Source: PNAI01 sp035501735
GTDB lineage: Bacteria; Pseudomonadota; Alphaproteobacteria; Rhizobiales; Xanthobacteraceae
Assembly: GCA_035501735.1 (NCBI GenBank)
Contig: DATJVR010000064.1
Location: 1-64,000, forward strand
Length of the DNA stretch: 64,000 nt
Reading direction: 5' to 3'
Positions 44,537 through 53,202 of this stretch are shown here, piece by piece (positions within the stretch are counted from its first letter, which is position 1; each line of letters begins with the position of its first letter). The notes beneath the pieces were generated by a model that was given only the letters and a program-made list of their open reading frames with translations, ran no database searches and was not told the origin of the DNA. The position numbers and the translations under genes were made by a program.

Positions 44537-44570
44537 AGCGCAAAAATTTCGGCTTCAAGCGCGCCCGGTT

Positions 44571-45590
44571 CTATTTTTTCCGCTTTGCCACGCGTTCGCG
44601 GATATTCGGAATCAGCTTTTCCGCGTTGAGTCCGTCGACCAGTGCATTCGCATTGGGATCGAGCGCGCGCACCTCTGCCATGTAGTTGACGACCTCCTGC
44701 GGATCGCGGATCGCCTGCGGATAATCGGTCGCGAACACGCACTGCGACAGCGCCACCTCCTGCAAACCGAAACGCACCCAATGTGCCCCGAGCGGCCCGC
44801 ATGGATCGGGTCCCGCCCAACCGGCGCAATCGTAGAACAGCCGATGATCGAGATAGTGATCGAATGCAAGCTTTGGCTGGCGGCCATGACGCGGAACTTT
44901 CGCGGTGCCCCATTTTTGGCGCTGCTGAAATCCATTGATGCGACCGCGATAGCGCCCGATGCCGCCGGAGAAATGCGAGAAGTGGATTTTCAGCGTGGGC
45001 AACTCGTCCAGCAGGCCTGAATTGATGATGCGCACCGTCGCAGTCATCAGCGAGAATTCCCATCCCAGCATGCGGCCGAGATCGTCGGCCTCCATGCGGT
45101 TCCAGTTGATTACGCGCGCCAGCGGATGGATGAACACGTAGAGCCCAAGATCCGCGCAGGCGCGCCAAAATGGCCGCAAAGCTTCGGCGTCGAGCGGCTG
45201 ATCCTGCAACTCTGACCCGATCACGACGCCCGGAAACCCAAGATCGACCGCGCAGCGTCTCAGTTCCGCCTTGGCCTCTTCGGGTTTGAGCGCGGGTACA
45301 TGCGCAAGCCCGATGAACCGCCCCGGAAAATCCTTCTCCGCCGCGCGCATGCGGTCATTGATCTGCCGGCAGATCGCGACATCAGGCTGATCGAAGCCCG
45401 TTCCGCACGACAGCACGCCCGCATCGATCCCGGCGCGATCCATCATCCTGACATGTGCGGGCAAATCGGCGAGCAGTGGATTGAGCAGATAGTTGGGGTT
45501 GCCCCGCTCGTCCACTTGCACCGAAACCGCCTTCGTATCGCCCTTGAGCAATTCGGCCGGCGTGTAATGTTGTTGAAAGTCAATGATCAT
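44571..45590 (-). CDS. Amidohydrolase family protein (ACMSD-like) with Gln in the first metal-ligand position
   Basis: Amidohydrolase_2 TIM barrel of 339 aa, related to aminocarboxymuconate-semialdehyde decarboxylase. The first-strand motif, normally HxH, reads IDFQQHYTP, so Gln replaces the first histidine and only His8 remains. Other expected ligands are present: His in YVFIHPLARV, His in IHFSHFSGG and Asp in VFATDYPQA. It may bind metal with fewer ligands or a changed ligand. Decarboxylation or hydrolysis of an aromatic-derived acid is the family role. Opposite-strand to the preceding TctC, which could supply substrate. Confidence 0.84.
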   Translation of the reverse strand: MIIDFQQHYTPAELLKGDTKAVSVQVDERGNPNYLLNPLLADLPAHVRMMDRAGIDAGVLSCGTGFDQPDVAICRQINDRMRAAEKDFPGRFIGLAHVPALKPEEAKAELRRCAVDLGFPGVVIGSELQDQPLDAEALRPFWRACADLGLYVFIHPLARVINWNRMEADDLGRMLGWEFSLMTATVRIINSGLLDELPTLKIHFSHFSGGIGRYRGRINGFQQRQKWGTAKVPRHGRQPKLAFDHYLDHRLFYDCAGWAGPDPCGPLGAHWVRFGLQEVALSQCVFATDYPQAIRDPQEVVNYMAEVRALDPNANALVDGLNAEKLIPNIRERVAKRKK

Positions 45591-45856
45591 GCGGCGATTG
45601 TATCCTCATACGAACTCACGATGTGCATTTGTGCCGTGTTGCACGGCGGCGCCCGGTCATGGATGCCTTGTGCAGGCGGGTGAACACAAGAGGGATGATA
45701 GTGCTAACCTCGCGCTGCAATGGAAATTGCTAAAACCTTAAGCCCAGGGCGCAATCGGCTGCAGCTAGCCCGACAGGCCATGGCTATTTCCGAATACCCC
45801 GGTTTGCTATAGTCTTTTAAAATATATTCCCGCATCGGGGATATGGGGGGGACGGT
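45591..45856. other. Intergenic region with no recognised feature
   Basis: 266 bases between divergent amidohydrolase and lipoprotein genes. A TATAGTCTTTTAAAATATATT stretch near 45808-45829 may hold the lipoprotein promoter; a strong ribosome site GGGGGGGAC precedes ATG 45857. Nothing else is seen. Confidence 0.35.
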
Positions 45857-47482
45857 ATGTCGCGTCAGCGTATCGTGCGTCGAGGCCGAAACATTGCGGC
45901 TGGCGCAGCCTTTGCCACAATTGCGCTGGCGGGATGCGCGATCGTCGATAAGTATTCCGAACGCGCAATCGATTACAACCTGCAGGCGGAGAAAACCCAG
46001 ACACAAAACCTGTTGCTCAATGTTATCCGTGCCAGCCTGCGCCGACCGATGCAATTTACCGGGCTCACTTCGATCTCCGGAAATGCCACCGCGAGCGGGT
46101 CGGTCTCCGGCGGTTATATCAACCAGCATCAAACGCCTTTCCAAAGCCTATTCGGCATTCCGGCGACTGGCACTATTAACCCCGCGGTCGGCGCGACGAC
46201 AATCGCTCGCAGTGTGAGCGGCACAGGTACCGGTACGGCTGCCTTGAGTGGCGGGCAAACTTTCACGGTACCGGTGCTCGACACCCAGGAATTCTATCGG
46301 GGCATTTTGAGCCCGCTGTCGCCGCAGATCGTCGACTACTACGTGCAGCAGGGCTACCCGCCCGAAATCCTGTTTGATTTGTTCGTAAACAGCGTGGAGA
46401 TGATCGCGACCGACAGCCCGAATTGCGACCGGTTTACCTTCCGCAACGATGTGCGTAATGATTTGCGGTTCACCCAGTTTCAAGCGCTGGGGGACTACCT
46501 GCTAAGCTCCGGATTTACCACCGAGCACGTCGCTGACAGCATTCCATACGGCCCGGCAATTGCGAAGACAAGCGCGCCACTTGATGCTGCCGATGCGGCG
46601 AAGATGTTGGAGGCCTATTCAAAGGCCTCGGCGGCAGGCTTGGATATTCACTCCGAAGGCGACGCATACCGCCTACAGAAGCGGACCAGTCACTATCGCT
46701 TCTGCTTCGCTATAACTGGAGACCAAAGGCCGACCTGGCTGGGTAATCTTACGCCGGATGCATATTGTGGATCTGCTGCAACTGCCCGTTCTAACAGGCG
46801 TACAACACAGCCGCGGCCGAATGTGCCCGTCGCCAATCACTGCCCACAGGTGGTCGGCGCGCAGGGTTCCGGCGAGGCAGGCTCGTCGCAATTCTTCGGC
46901 ATTATTCTGTCGCCTGTGTTCCTGGACCGCATCCGGCGAACGCAAGAATTTGCGCGCACACACGGCAATGTTTCATACGAAGATTATTTCCCGATCGATC
47001 GTTTTCGCGGCAAGCATGTGACATTCAAATTCCAGTTGCGCTCGGTCGAAGGCATTCTGTACTACCTTGGCGAAATCACGCGTCAGCAACTCAACCCCGA
47101 GTTTGACGCCGTGTCACGCGTCACGCAGGTCAAGACAGGATTGCATTACAGTGCAATTCCTCACAGCGAGTGCAACCCGCACGAGAATGGCGGCACGCAA
47201 GAGCGCAAGCACGATTTGATTCGGTTAACCCGCGGCGATGGCCACGATCCGCGTTCATACACCTGTGAAAATCTGTTCGTGCTGGAGGCCGGCCCCGCCC
47301 CTGATGCCTTCTATTCAGTCTACTATGACGGCACGACCTATTCGATCCCGAACGATCCTGCGCGCGCCGGCCGCAGCCTGCAGGTGCTCGAACTCGTCAA
47401 ACAGCTGCTAGCGCTCTATACCTCGGCCAAAGATCTGCCGCAGACATCAGTCATTTCCATTATCGGCGGCACCGCGCAATAG
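45857..47482 (+). CDS. Lipoprotein of unknown family
   Basis: 541-aa exported protein: basic start, hydrophobic helix and lipobox LAGC with Cys27 as the predicted lipidated residue. The mature part has six further cysteines (in SPNCDR, RFCFAI, AYCGS, NHCPQ, HSECNPH, YTCENL), an even number consistent with disulfides in the periplasm. It is rich in Gly, Ser and Thr near the N-terminus (GNATASGSVSGGYIN to TGTAALSGGQ) and mixed alpha/beta after. I do not recognise the family. It is flanked by unrelated genes on both sides and has no obvious operon partner, so it may have a stand-alone envelope function. Confidence 0.7.
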   Translation: MSRQRIVRRGRNIAAGAAFATIALAGCAIVDKYSERAIDYNLQAEKTQTQNLLLNVIRASLRRPMQFTGLTSISGNATASGSVSGGYINQHQTPFQSLFGIPATGTINPAVGATTIARSVSGTGTGTAALSGGQTFTVPVLDTQEFYRGILSPLSPQIVDYYVQQGYPPEILFDLFVNSVEMIATDSPNCDRFTFRNDVRNDLRFTQFQALGDYLLSSGFTTEHVADSIPYGPAIAKTSAPLDAADAAKMLEAYSKASAAGLDIHSEGDAYRLQKRTSHYRFCFAITGDQRPTWLGNLTPDAYCGSAATARSNRRTTQPRPNVPVANHCPQVVGAQGSGEAGSSQFFGIILSPVFLDRIRRTQEFARTHGNVSYEDYFPIDRFRGKHVTFKFQLRSVEGILYYLGEITRQQLNPEFDAVSRVTQVKTGLHYSAIPHSECNPHENGGTQERKHDLIRLTRGDGHDPRSYTCENLFVLEAGPAPDAFYSVYYDGTTYSIPNDPARAGRSLQVLELVKQLLALYTSAKDLPQTSVISIIGGTAQ

Positions 47483-47517
47483 AAATCGCAGCGCCTGATT
47501 ACCTCACCTTGGCTGGG

Positions 47518-48456
47518 CTAGCGCCCAAGCTTGCGCGCCATGATCTGCTCGCAACGTTCGTTGTTGTCCTCGACCAGCTTGCCTGACATGGCGTAACGGG
47601 CGGCGGTCGATGGCGGCCCCGTCATGTTCCAGCGGTCCGGCCAATAATTGAGACTTTCCCACCACTTTGCGTCGTGCGGCACGTAAGAATCGTCCACCTG
47701 ATCGACCTCGGTCGTGTATTCGGCGACGAAGCCGTTCGGTTCGACGAAATAGGAGAACACGTTGTTGCCCGGGCCATGCCGACCGACGCCCCAGGCAATG
47801 TCGAAGCCGCTCTGCTTGAGCCGGCCCGCTCCCCGCATCAGCCCATCGATGTTCGGCATCTCGTAGGCCATGTGATTGAGCGACGGCCCGCTGCCGCGCG
47901 CGAACGCCACACTGTGATGATCGGAGCAGCAGCGGATGAAATCCATCATCTTGGTGCTGTCCGCCCATTTGAACCCGAGCACGTCGAGAAAGAACGCCGT
48001 TTGCTTGTCCACCTCGGCGCTGTTGAGCACCACATGCGTGAGCTTGGTAGGCCGCGAAACTTCAACCTCGCCGCCGCCGTGGCGCGCCACATCCGATGAA
48101 ATAGAGAGCGGATGTCCTTCGGGCGTCGACAGCCGGAAGCCGTAACCGCCGCCAGCGCTGCTCTCGAGCGGCGCCGGCGCGCTCTGCACATTGGCGCCAA
48201 GCGCCTTGGCCTGCGCGTGCAGTGCATCGACCGTGGCGCGATCCCGCGCCTCGAAATGCACGCCGAGCAGCGCGGCCCGCGGCCGTTCGCGCAGCGTGAT
48301 GGCATGGTGCTCGCGTCCGGTTGCGCGCAGGTGCACCGCATCGCCTTCGGAGGCGATTGGCTCAAGCCCCCAAACCCTGCGATAGAAATCTGCCGATTGT
48401 TTGAGATCGAAAACCGCAAGCTCCACGCTGCGCAGTCCGGTCACTATGGCGTTCAT
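47518..48456 (-). CDS. VOC-family extradiol-type dioxygenase
   Basis: 312 aa, two VOC modules. Possible Fe ligands in the C-terminal module: His in KLTHVVLNS, His in SLNHMAYEM and Glu in FVAEYTTEV. The N-terminal module (GLRSVELAVFDLKQSADFYRRVWGLEP) resembles catechol 2,3-dioxygenase. It differs clearly from the 40.3-kb protein, so it is not a recent copy. It sits between the lipoprotein and the Rieske/amidohydrolase cassette and may use the product of that cassette. Start ATG 48456 gives the usual family N-terminus. Confidence 0.84.
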   Translation of the reverse strand: MNAIVTGLRSVELAVFDLKQSADFYRRVWGLEPIASEGDAVHLRATGREHHAITLRERPRAALLGVHFEARDRATVDALHAQAKALGANVQSAPAPLESSAGGGYGFRLSTPEGHPLSISSDVARHGGGEVEVSRPTKLTHVVLNSAEVDKQTAFFLDVLGFKWADSTKMMDFIRCCSDHHSVAFARGSGPSLNHMAYEMPNIDGLMRGAGRLKQSGFDIAWGVGRHGPGNNVFSYFVEPNGFVAEYTTEVDQVDDSYVPHDAKWWESLNYWPDRWNMTGPPSTAARYAMSGKLVEDNNERCEQIMARKLGR

Positions 48457-48723
48457 GTCAACCTCCGCGGTCGCTCGATCGCAACCGATCTAATTTAGAA
48501 CATGTTCCAATGGAATTTAAATCGGATCATGCCTTCGACTGTCTCATATCAGGGGGTTCTTGCGCCGCTCGCCGCATTGCAGCGTTGCAATTTCTGCCGC
48601 CGACCCTACCGTGACCGCTGATTGCATTTACGGCGCGGAGCAGGCAGTTTACTCTTCAACAGGTCATTTAGGCCACACCCGTGCCGCGGGCCGCGGGCCG
48701 CGGACGATAACGAAGGGCGCCCC

Positions 48724-49089
48724 ATGGCTGAAAAATTCGTCGCCAAAGCCTCCGAATTCAAGGACGGCGATCGCCGCATCGTCTTCGTCGGCGAGCACGA
48801 GATTGGGGTATTTCGGGACAAGGGTCAGTTCTACGCCTACAGCAACTTCTGCCTGCATCAGGGCGGTCCGGCTTGCGAAGGCCTGACCATCGCCAAGGTC
48901 GAAGAACGGCTGCGGCCGGACAAGACTTCGCAGGGACTTTATTTCTCGGAGACCGAAATGCATTTCGTCTGCCCCTGGCATGGCATGGAATACGACATGA
49001 AGACCGGCGAATGCGTTTCCGACCGCCGCATGAAGCTTCGCAAATATCAAATCGTGCAGAGAGAGGATGACATCTATGTCATCGCCTAA
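48724..49089 (+). CDS. Rieske [2Fe-2S] ferredoxin-like protein
   Basis: 121-aa soluble Rieske protein. Cluster ligands are explicit: Cys43-Leu-His45 (NFCLHQGGPACEG) and Cys83-Pro-Trp-His86 (FVCPWHGMEYD). It contains no catalytic oxygenase domain, so it is an electron-transfer component of a ring-hydroxylating dioxygenase or similar enzyme. ATG 48724 is used because the upstream in-frame sequence has no protein-like character. Its end overlaps the next small gene by 14 bases, and an amidohydrolase follows; this three-gene set forms a translationally coupled cassette without a visible oxygenase. Confidence 0.93.
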   Translation: MAEKFVAKASEFKDGDRRIVFVGEHEIGVFRDKGQFYAYSNFCLHQGGPACEGLTIAKVEERLRPDKTSQGLYFSETEMHFVCPWHGMEYDMKTGECVSDRRMKLRKYQIVQREDDIYVIA

Positions 49090-49453
49090 GTCCAAAGCGT
49101 CTGCCAAATCTGCACGGCGCGCGCCGGCGACCGCAAAGGCGAGGATTATTTCCGCAGGTGTAAAGGCCGCGCCGAGTGGAGTCTCGGCCGACGCGATCAA
49201 GCTTGCAAAGGACATCGAGGTCGCATTCCAAAAGAGCGGTCACGGGCTGTCCGCTGAAGCAATGCAGAGGCTGATGGCTGCCCTCTGCAACACATATTCG
49301 GCGCAGGTTGAAGGCGGCGCGAGATACACACCGATTGCGGAAGGACAAGTCGTCAGCCCGACCGCCGTCATGGTCACGGCGAGCGGACTGTTGCGTGCGG
49401 CGAACCTCGCGGTGTTCGAGCTCGGCATGTGGCAGAGCTGGACCGGCCGCTGA
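49076..49453 (+). CDS. Small conserved-type protein of the Rieske/amidohydrolase cassette
   Basis: 125 aa with a lysine- and alanine-rich, probably flexible N-terminus (SKASAKSARRAPATAKA) and a helical C-terminal part containing AEAMQRLMAALCNTYSAQVEGG and TAVMVTASGLLRAANLAVFELGMWQSW. I do not recognise a named domain. It overlaps the Rieske gene by 14 bases (or 23 if ATG 49067 is used) and is followed 39 bases later by the amidohydrolase, so it is part of the same unit and probably a subunit or partner of it. Confidence 0.7.
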   Translation: MSSPKSKASAKSARRAPATAKARIISAGVKAAPSGVSADAIKLAKDIEVAFQKSGHGLSAEAMQRLMAALCNTYSAQVEGGARYTPIAEGQVVSPTAVMVTASGLLRAANLAVFELGMWQSWTGR

Positions 49454-49492
49454 ACATCTTGTTGCGAACGATTTTGAGAGCAGGAGACAACT

Positions 49493-50731
49493 ATGGACCT
49501 CATCGCTGATCGCGGCCGGCGCGTACCGATCGAGGAATTGAACACCACCCGCCTGTTGGCGCATGCGCGCAAGCAGGCGCACCAGCGCAATTTCGACGAC
49601 ATGCTCATCGTCGATGTGGACGCGCATCACTACGAAAACGAGAATTTCGCGGAAATTCTCCCCTTCATGGAGAACGACGTCCTGCGCCAACTGTCGCAAT
49701 CGGCGCGTGCGAAGAGCCGCGGCACGATCATGCCCCAGAACATCGGCTATCAGGACATGGGCGGCCGCGTGACGCGCTATCCGATGCGTTCTTCGGAGAA
49801 GACGCCGGAAGGCAAGATGCGTGACGTGGAGCTCGGCCATCGCTGGATGGACGCCATGAGCGTCGACTATTCCTGCCTGTTTCCCACCGGCATGCTGAGC
49901 ATCGGTTTGCATCCGCAGAAGGAAATGGAGGTCGACCTGTGCTGGGCCTACAACCGCTGGCTCACCGAGAAGGTGCTGCCCGATTCCGGCGGGCGTTTCT
50001 TCTCCATGTTGTGTCTGCCGTTTTCCGACCCCGACGAATCGCTCCGTCAGGTCGAAACCTTCGGCGCGCGCCGGCACGTGGGCGGTTTCATGGTGACGAC
50101 CGTGCGCAACAACATGGCGGTGCACGACAATCAATACATGAAACTGTACCGCGCCATGGAGGAGCGTGGCCTCGTGCTGTCGTTCCACTCCGGCCCGAAC
50201 TGGGGCGAGCCTATCTTCCGCAGCTGCAACCGTTTCCTCTCCGCACACGCGCTCGGTTTCACCTGGTACAACGTGGTCAATCTGACCAACTGGGTGATCA
50301 ACGGCATGGGCGAGCGTTTTCCGAAACTGTCGGTGATCTGGACCGAATCCGGCCTTGCCTGGGTGCCGTTCCTGATGCAGCGGCTCGACCACGAATACAT
50401 GCTGCGTCCGTCAGAAGCGCCGCTGCTCAAGAAGAAGCCGAGCGAGTACATGCGCGAGATGTACTATTCCTCGCAGCCGATGGAGATCCAGGACCGCGGC
50501 GCCATGGAAGTCACCTTCCGCATGATGAATGCGGAGACGCAACTGCTCTATTCCTCCGACTATCCGCACTGGGACTTCGATCTGCCGAGCACGATCTACG
50601 ATCTGAAATTTTTATCGGAGAAGGCCAAGCACAACATTCTCGGCGGCACCGCCGCGCGGCTGTTCAAACTGCCGCCACGCAACGAGAAGCAGCGCGAGAA
50701 TTTGAAGAAGTTCGGCAATCTGGCGGCTTAG
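49493..50731 (+). CDS. Amidohydrolase family protein
   Basis: 412 aa of the amidohydrolase_2 superfamily. The first strand has DVDAHHYENENF, the variant D-x-H form seen in a large group of uncharacterised members rather than HxH. Later landmarks: LSFHSGPNWGEP (His on strand 5), SAHALGFTW, and the last-strand SSDYPHWDFDLP (Asp). Ribosome site AGGAGACA precedes ATG. Together with the Rieske protein and the small protein upstream it makes a conserved-looking cassette; gamma-resorcylate-type decarboxylation or hydrolysis of an oxidised product is possible. Confidence 0.85.
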   Translation: MDLIADRGRRVPIEELNTTRLLAHARKQAHQRNFDDMLIVDVDAHHYENENFAEILPFMENDVLRQLSQSARAKSRGTIMPQNIGYQDMGGRVTRYPMRSSEKTPEGKMRDVELGHRWMDAMSVDYSCLFPTGMLSIGLHPQKEMEVDLCWAYNRWLTEKVLPDSGGRFFSMLCLPFSDPDESLRQVETFGARRHVGGFMVTTVRNNMAVHDNQYMKLYRAMEERGLVLSFHSGPNWGEPIFRSCNRFLSAHALGFTWYNVVNLTNWVINGMGERFPKLSVIWTESGLAWVPFLMQRLDHEYMLRPSEAPLLKKKPSEYMREMYYSSQPMEIQDRGAMEVTFRMMNAETQLLYSSDYPHWDFDLPSTIYDLKFLSEKAKHNILGGTAARLFKLPPRNEKQRENLKKFGNLAA

Positions 50732-50918
50732 CGGAAAATTTCTTCGGTAAACCGGAAGCCGCAATGTCGGCTATTTTTGACGCGATTGGGCGATAAGCCA
50801 ACATCCGGAAAACGTGGCAAAAAGTCTGTAATGACCCTGGCTGTGTAAAAACGCGGCGCTTGAAGTGATTGCCGCAATGTGATTCTGCGAGTCGTGCACG
50901 ATTTGCGGAGGATCAGAT

Positions 50919-51160
50919 GCGGCGCTTGAGGTGATATGGCTCACCGGCCGTCTTGCTCCCGATCACAAGACCATTGCCGACTTCCGCAAGGACAACGGCC
51001 GTACTACTACACGAATGAGCAAGACGGACAGCGGATGCGGCGCTATTGGACGAATGCCTGCCGCCACTGTGTGCTGAAGCATCGCTGCACGAGCGGCAAC
51101 CAACGGCGCATCACCCGCTGGGAGCATGAGAATGTGCTGGAGGCGGCACAGACATCTCAC
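50919..51160 (+). pseudogene. Decayed IS1182-type transposase fragment
   Basis: Two transposase pieces are readable. The first, from 50919, reads LEVIWLTGRLAPDHKTIADF followed by RKDNGR, a typical IS1182-family segment. The second, in a different frame from about 51001, reads YYYTNEQDGQRMRRYWTNAC then CVLKHRCTSGNQRRITRWEHENVLE, which belongs to the middle of the same transposase. The part that normally separates them is deleted and the frame is broken at the join, so it is non-functional. A near copy of its first bases (GCGGCGCTTGAAGTGAT) lies just upstream at about 50852. Terminal inverted repeats were not identified. Confidence 0.8.
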
Positions 51161-51173
51161 TTGATTTTCTCCG

Positions 51174-51407
51174 TCAGCCGAATGTAGCCATGGCCAAATT
51201 CGTCAAGCTCGCAATGTCAGCCCTTACATTGACCATGCTTCCGTCACGGACCGCGTGCTCGCGGATATCGAACCGGGTGTGCATACCGTGTGCTTGCGGA
51301 CGGTTTGCAATGGCAATACCTGCGACCAGGATACCGGCAGCCAGCGACAGCACCACGATTTTGAAGTGGGTGAATCGGTCCGCCGTTTGCATCGAGTGAT
51401 TGTTCAT
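51174..51407 (-). CDS. Small single-span membrane protein
   Basis: 77 aa with one N-terminal hydrophobic helix (HFKIVVLSLAAGILVAGIAI) after MQTADRFTH, an arrangement seen in short Rhizobiales membrane proteins. The C-terminal half has no recognised motif and the stop lies just beside the transposase fragment, so the tail could have been altered by insertion and decay. The ribosome site is weak, and ATG 51392 is an alternative. Function unknown. Confidence 0.5.
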   Translation of the reverse strand: MNNHSMQTADRFTHFKIVVLSLAAGILVAGIAIANRPQAHGMHTRFDIREHAVRDGSMVNVRADIASLTNLAMATFG

Positions 51408-51887
51408 AGCTATCCAATCGCCCTCTTCGGAATTTTGTCCACGAGGTCGCGCTTCTCAAGTTAAATATTATCCATCATCGAAAACATGCGCGCTGATCAT
51501 TACACGAAACTGACGACGGTTCGGGACGGTTGGCTGACGCATCAAATATCGCAACGAACGAAAACAAGGCGCAAATTTTTTGGCGCGCTGCGTTCGTATC
51601 GACTGTGAGGAGCCCAGGTTAAGCAAATGCTAAATTTTGGCCACAAACGATTCCTTGCGAATGTAAGGACCATTTCGTACTCGCACGAACGCGCACAACA
51701 TGAATTAATCGTAATGGTCCCGCAATTTTTCCGTAACGTACCTGATGGTAGCGTTCATGTGCTTGCAATCGATTCCTCTCGGCAATAGTGAACGCAGTTG
51801 AGCGCCAGGAGCGATATCTTCTGCAAGAGTGTATCTCGCCATCCTCGAAGGCCGGCGTTTTCAGTGGGGCGGCTTCCGGAGGGCAAC
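51408..51887. other. Intergenic region upstream of the porin, about 480 bases
   Basis: No gene is supported. The base composition is lower in GC than the neighbours, and short frames here have no protein-like character. It probably holds the promoter of the Omp25-like gene; GGAGGG at 51878-51883 is its ribosome site. Confidence 0.4.
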
Positions 51888-52586
51888 ACGAAGTTAAGCG
51901 CATTCCTTGGCGGGGCTGCCATCTGCACCGCCGCTGCATTTACCGCACAAGCTGCCGATATTCCGCCACAGCTGATGGCAAAGGCGCCGCTGTCTAATTT
52001 GCAGGGCACTTACAATTGGACTGGGGTTTATGTCGGCGGCCATCTCGGCGCAGGCTTTGGTAGCGTCGGATGGAGCGATCCGTTTTCGGGTTTGACAAGC
52101 TCTCAGTCGTTTACTGGATTTCTTGGCGGCGCTCAGGTCGGCGCAAACTATCAATTCAATGCGATTGTGTTTGGACTCGAAGGTGATTTTACGGGAATGA
52201 CTCTGAACGGAAGCAACACCGACTCGGCAGGCTTTGGACACAACATCAAATCGAACTGGTCATCGACGATCACCGGTCGCATCGGCTACGCAATCAATCG
52301 TGCTTTGATTTATGGCAAGGGCGGCGTTGCCTTTGCGCAGGACAGCGAAACATTCTCCGATCCGGCCGGGAATGTTGCCAGCAATTCGGGCATTCGCACA
52401 GGCTGGACCGCAGGCGCAGGCGTCGAATATGCGCTCAACCGAAACTGGTCGGCTCGTCTTGAATACGACTATCTCGGGTTTGGGTCGCAGAACGTCACCC
52501 TCACAAATCCCGCTCTTGGTGCTGGCGCGGCGAACATCAATCTCAACGTTCAGCGCGCGCTTGTCGGCATAAATTATCGGTTCTGA
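51888..52586 (+). CDS. Omp25/Omp31-like outer-membrane beta-barrel protein
   Basis: 232-aa outer-membrane protein: signal peptide (KLSAFLGGAAICTAAAFTAQ then ADIPPQ), then an eight-stranded barrel with YNWTGVYVGGHLGAGFG, FGLEGDFTG, YGKGGVAFA and terminal aromatic strand ALVGINYRF. No ATG fits. The signal peptide begins exactly after ACG 51888-51890, five bases from GGAGG, where an ATG would be expected; the alternatives GTG 51864 and TTG 51798 add unrelated residues. Most likely start: ACG (mutated or natural), or GTG 51864. Role: structural porin-like surface protein of Rhizobiales. Confidence 0.82.
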   Translation, partial: TKLSAFLGGAAICTAAAFTAQAADIPPQLMAKAPLSNLQGTYNWTGVYVGGHLGAGFGSVGWSDPFSGLTSSQSFTGFLGGAQVGANYQFNAIVFGLEGDFTGMTLNGSNTDSAGFGHNIKSNWSSTITGRIGYAINRALIYGKGGVAFAQDSETFSDPAGNVASNSGIRTGWTAGAGVEYALNRNWSARLEYDYLGFGSQNVTLTNPALGAGAANINLNVQRALVGINYRF

Positions 52587-52611
52587 GCGAAATACCATTG
52601 TGCCACAGGTA

Positions 52612-52629
52612 AGCTCGTAAAGACGAGCT
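52612..52629 (+). terminator. Small hairpin after the porin gene
   Basis: Arms AGCTCGT (52612-52618) and ACGAGCT (52623-52629) with a four-base loop, 26 bases after the porin stop. There is no T-tract, so it could act as an mRNA-stabilising 3' hairpin or weak terminator. Confidence 0.35.
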
Positions 52630-52696
52630 CATTGGAACGTCCGTCGAAGTAACGAAAATGACAATGAGGCTGACGGTGTATTGAAGGAGACATCTG

Positions 52697-52831
52697 ATGC
52701 GCACCTACGAACTCATCTTCTTTTACCGCAAACAGCTCCGGTACGAAATGATTTTTGAAATGATTCGTAGTCTGATGCGCCTGGCCCGCGGACTCATGCT
52801 TACCCTACGCTGGGCGACGGCTGAAAGTTGA
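52697..52831 (+). CDS. Small ORF, 44-aa basic amphipathic peptide
   Basis: ATG 52697 to TGA 52831 encodes 44 residues beginning MRTYELIFFYRKQLRYEMIF and rich in Arg, Leu and Met (IRSLMRLARGLMLTLRW). An AAGGAGA ribosome site sits nine bases upstream, better than that of many larger neighbours. Composition suggests a membrane-associating amphipathic helix. It is too short for family recognition; it lies between the porin and a conserved-type small gene on the same strand. Confidence 0.45.
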   Translation: MRTYELIFFYRKQLRYEMIFEMIRSLMRLARGLMLTLRWATAES

Positions 52832-52882
52832 GATGGGGGAAAGTGAGCGGGAATAACCCTGCCAAGCATGTGGGAGTGCATC

Positions 52883-53095
52883 ATGCCGACATTCAGTCCG
52901 GAGCTCATCGAAACGATGAGGGTTGTGCTCGAAGATGCCATGATCAAGGTGCCCTTGAAACAAGCGACCTTTGGCACAAAAGTGTATTTAGCCGAATGTA
53001 TTTTGAAGGCGGCAGCCGAGGGTCATACAAGCTATGAGTCTTTGATGGCAACCGCGGCAGACCGCTTGCCAACAATCCTTTCTACGTTGTCATAA
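52883..53095 (+). CDS. Small conserved-type protein, 70 aa
   Basis: 70-aa protein starting MPTFSPELIETMRVVLEDAM, with helical periodicity and the ending YESLMATAADRLPTILSTLS. Sequences of this style (PTFSPELIE...ILKAAAEG.TSY) occur as short hypothetical proteins in Bradyrhizobium-type genomes; no function is known. GGGAG precedes ATG 52883. I prefer this start to the ATG at 52868. Confidence 0.65.
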   Translation: MPTFSPELIETMRVVLEDAMIKVPLKQATFGTKVYLAECILKAAAEGHTSYESLMATAADRLPTILSTLS

Positions 53096-53202
53096 TGCGA
53101 ATGTTGATGCTGCAGTGCACTTTGGTCGTTCCTGGCACATCGCAACATCTTGGCCTCGCAGGCCGGATGTCACTTTTGTAGCAACGCGGACATCGACGTT
53201 GC

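Noticed and set aside
52612..52629. A full intrinsic terminator after the porin
   Set aside because: The stem has only seven pairs and no T-tract; it is listed only as a low-confidence hairpin.
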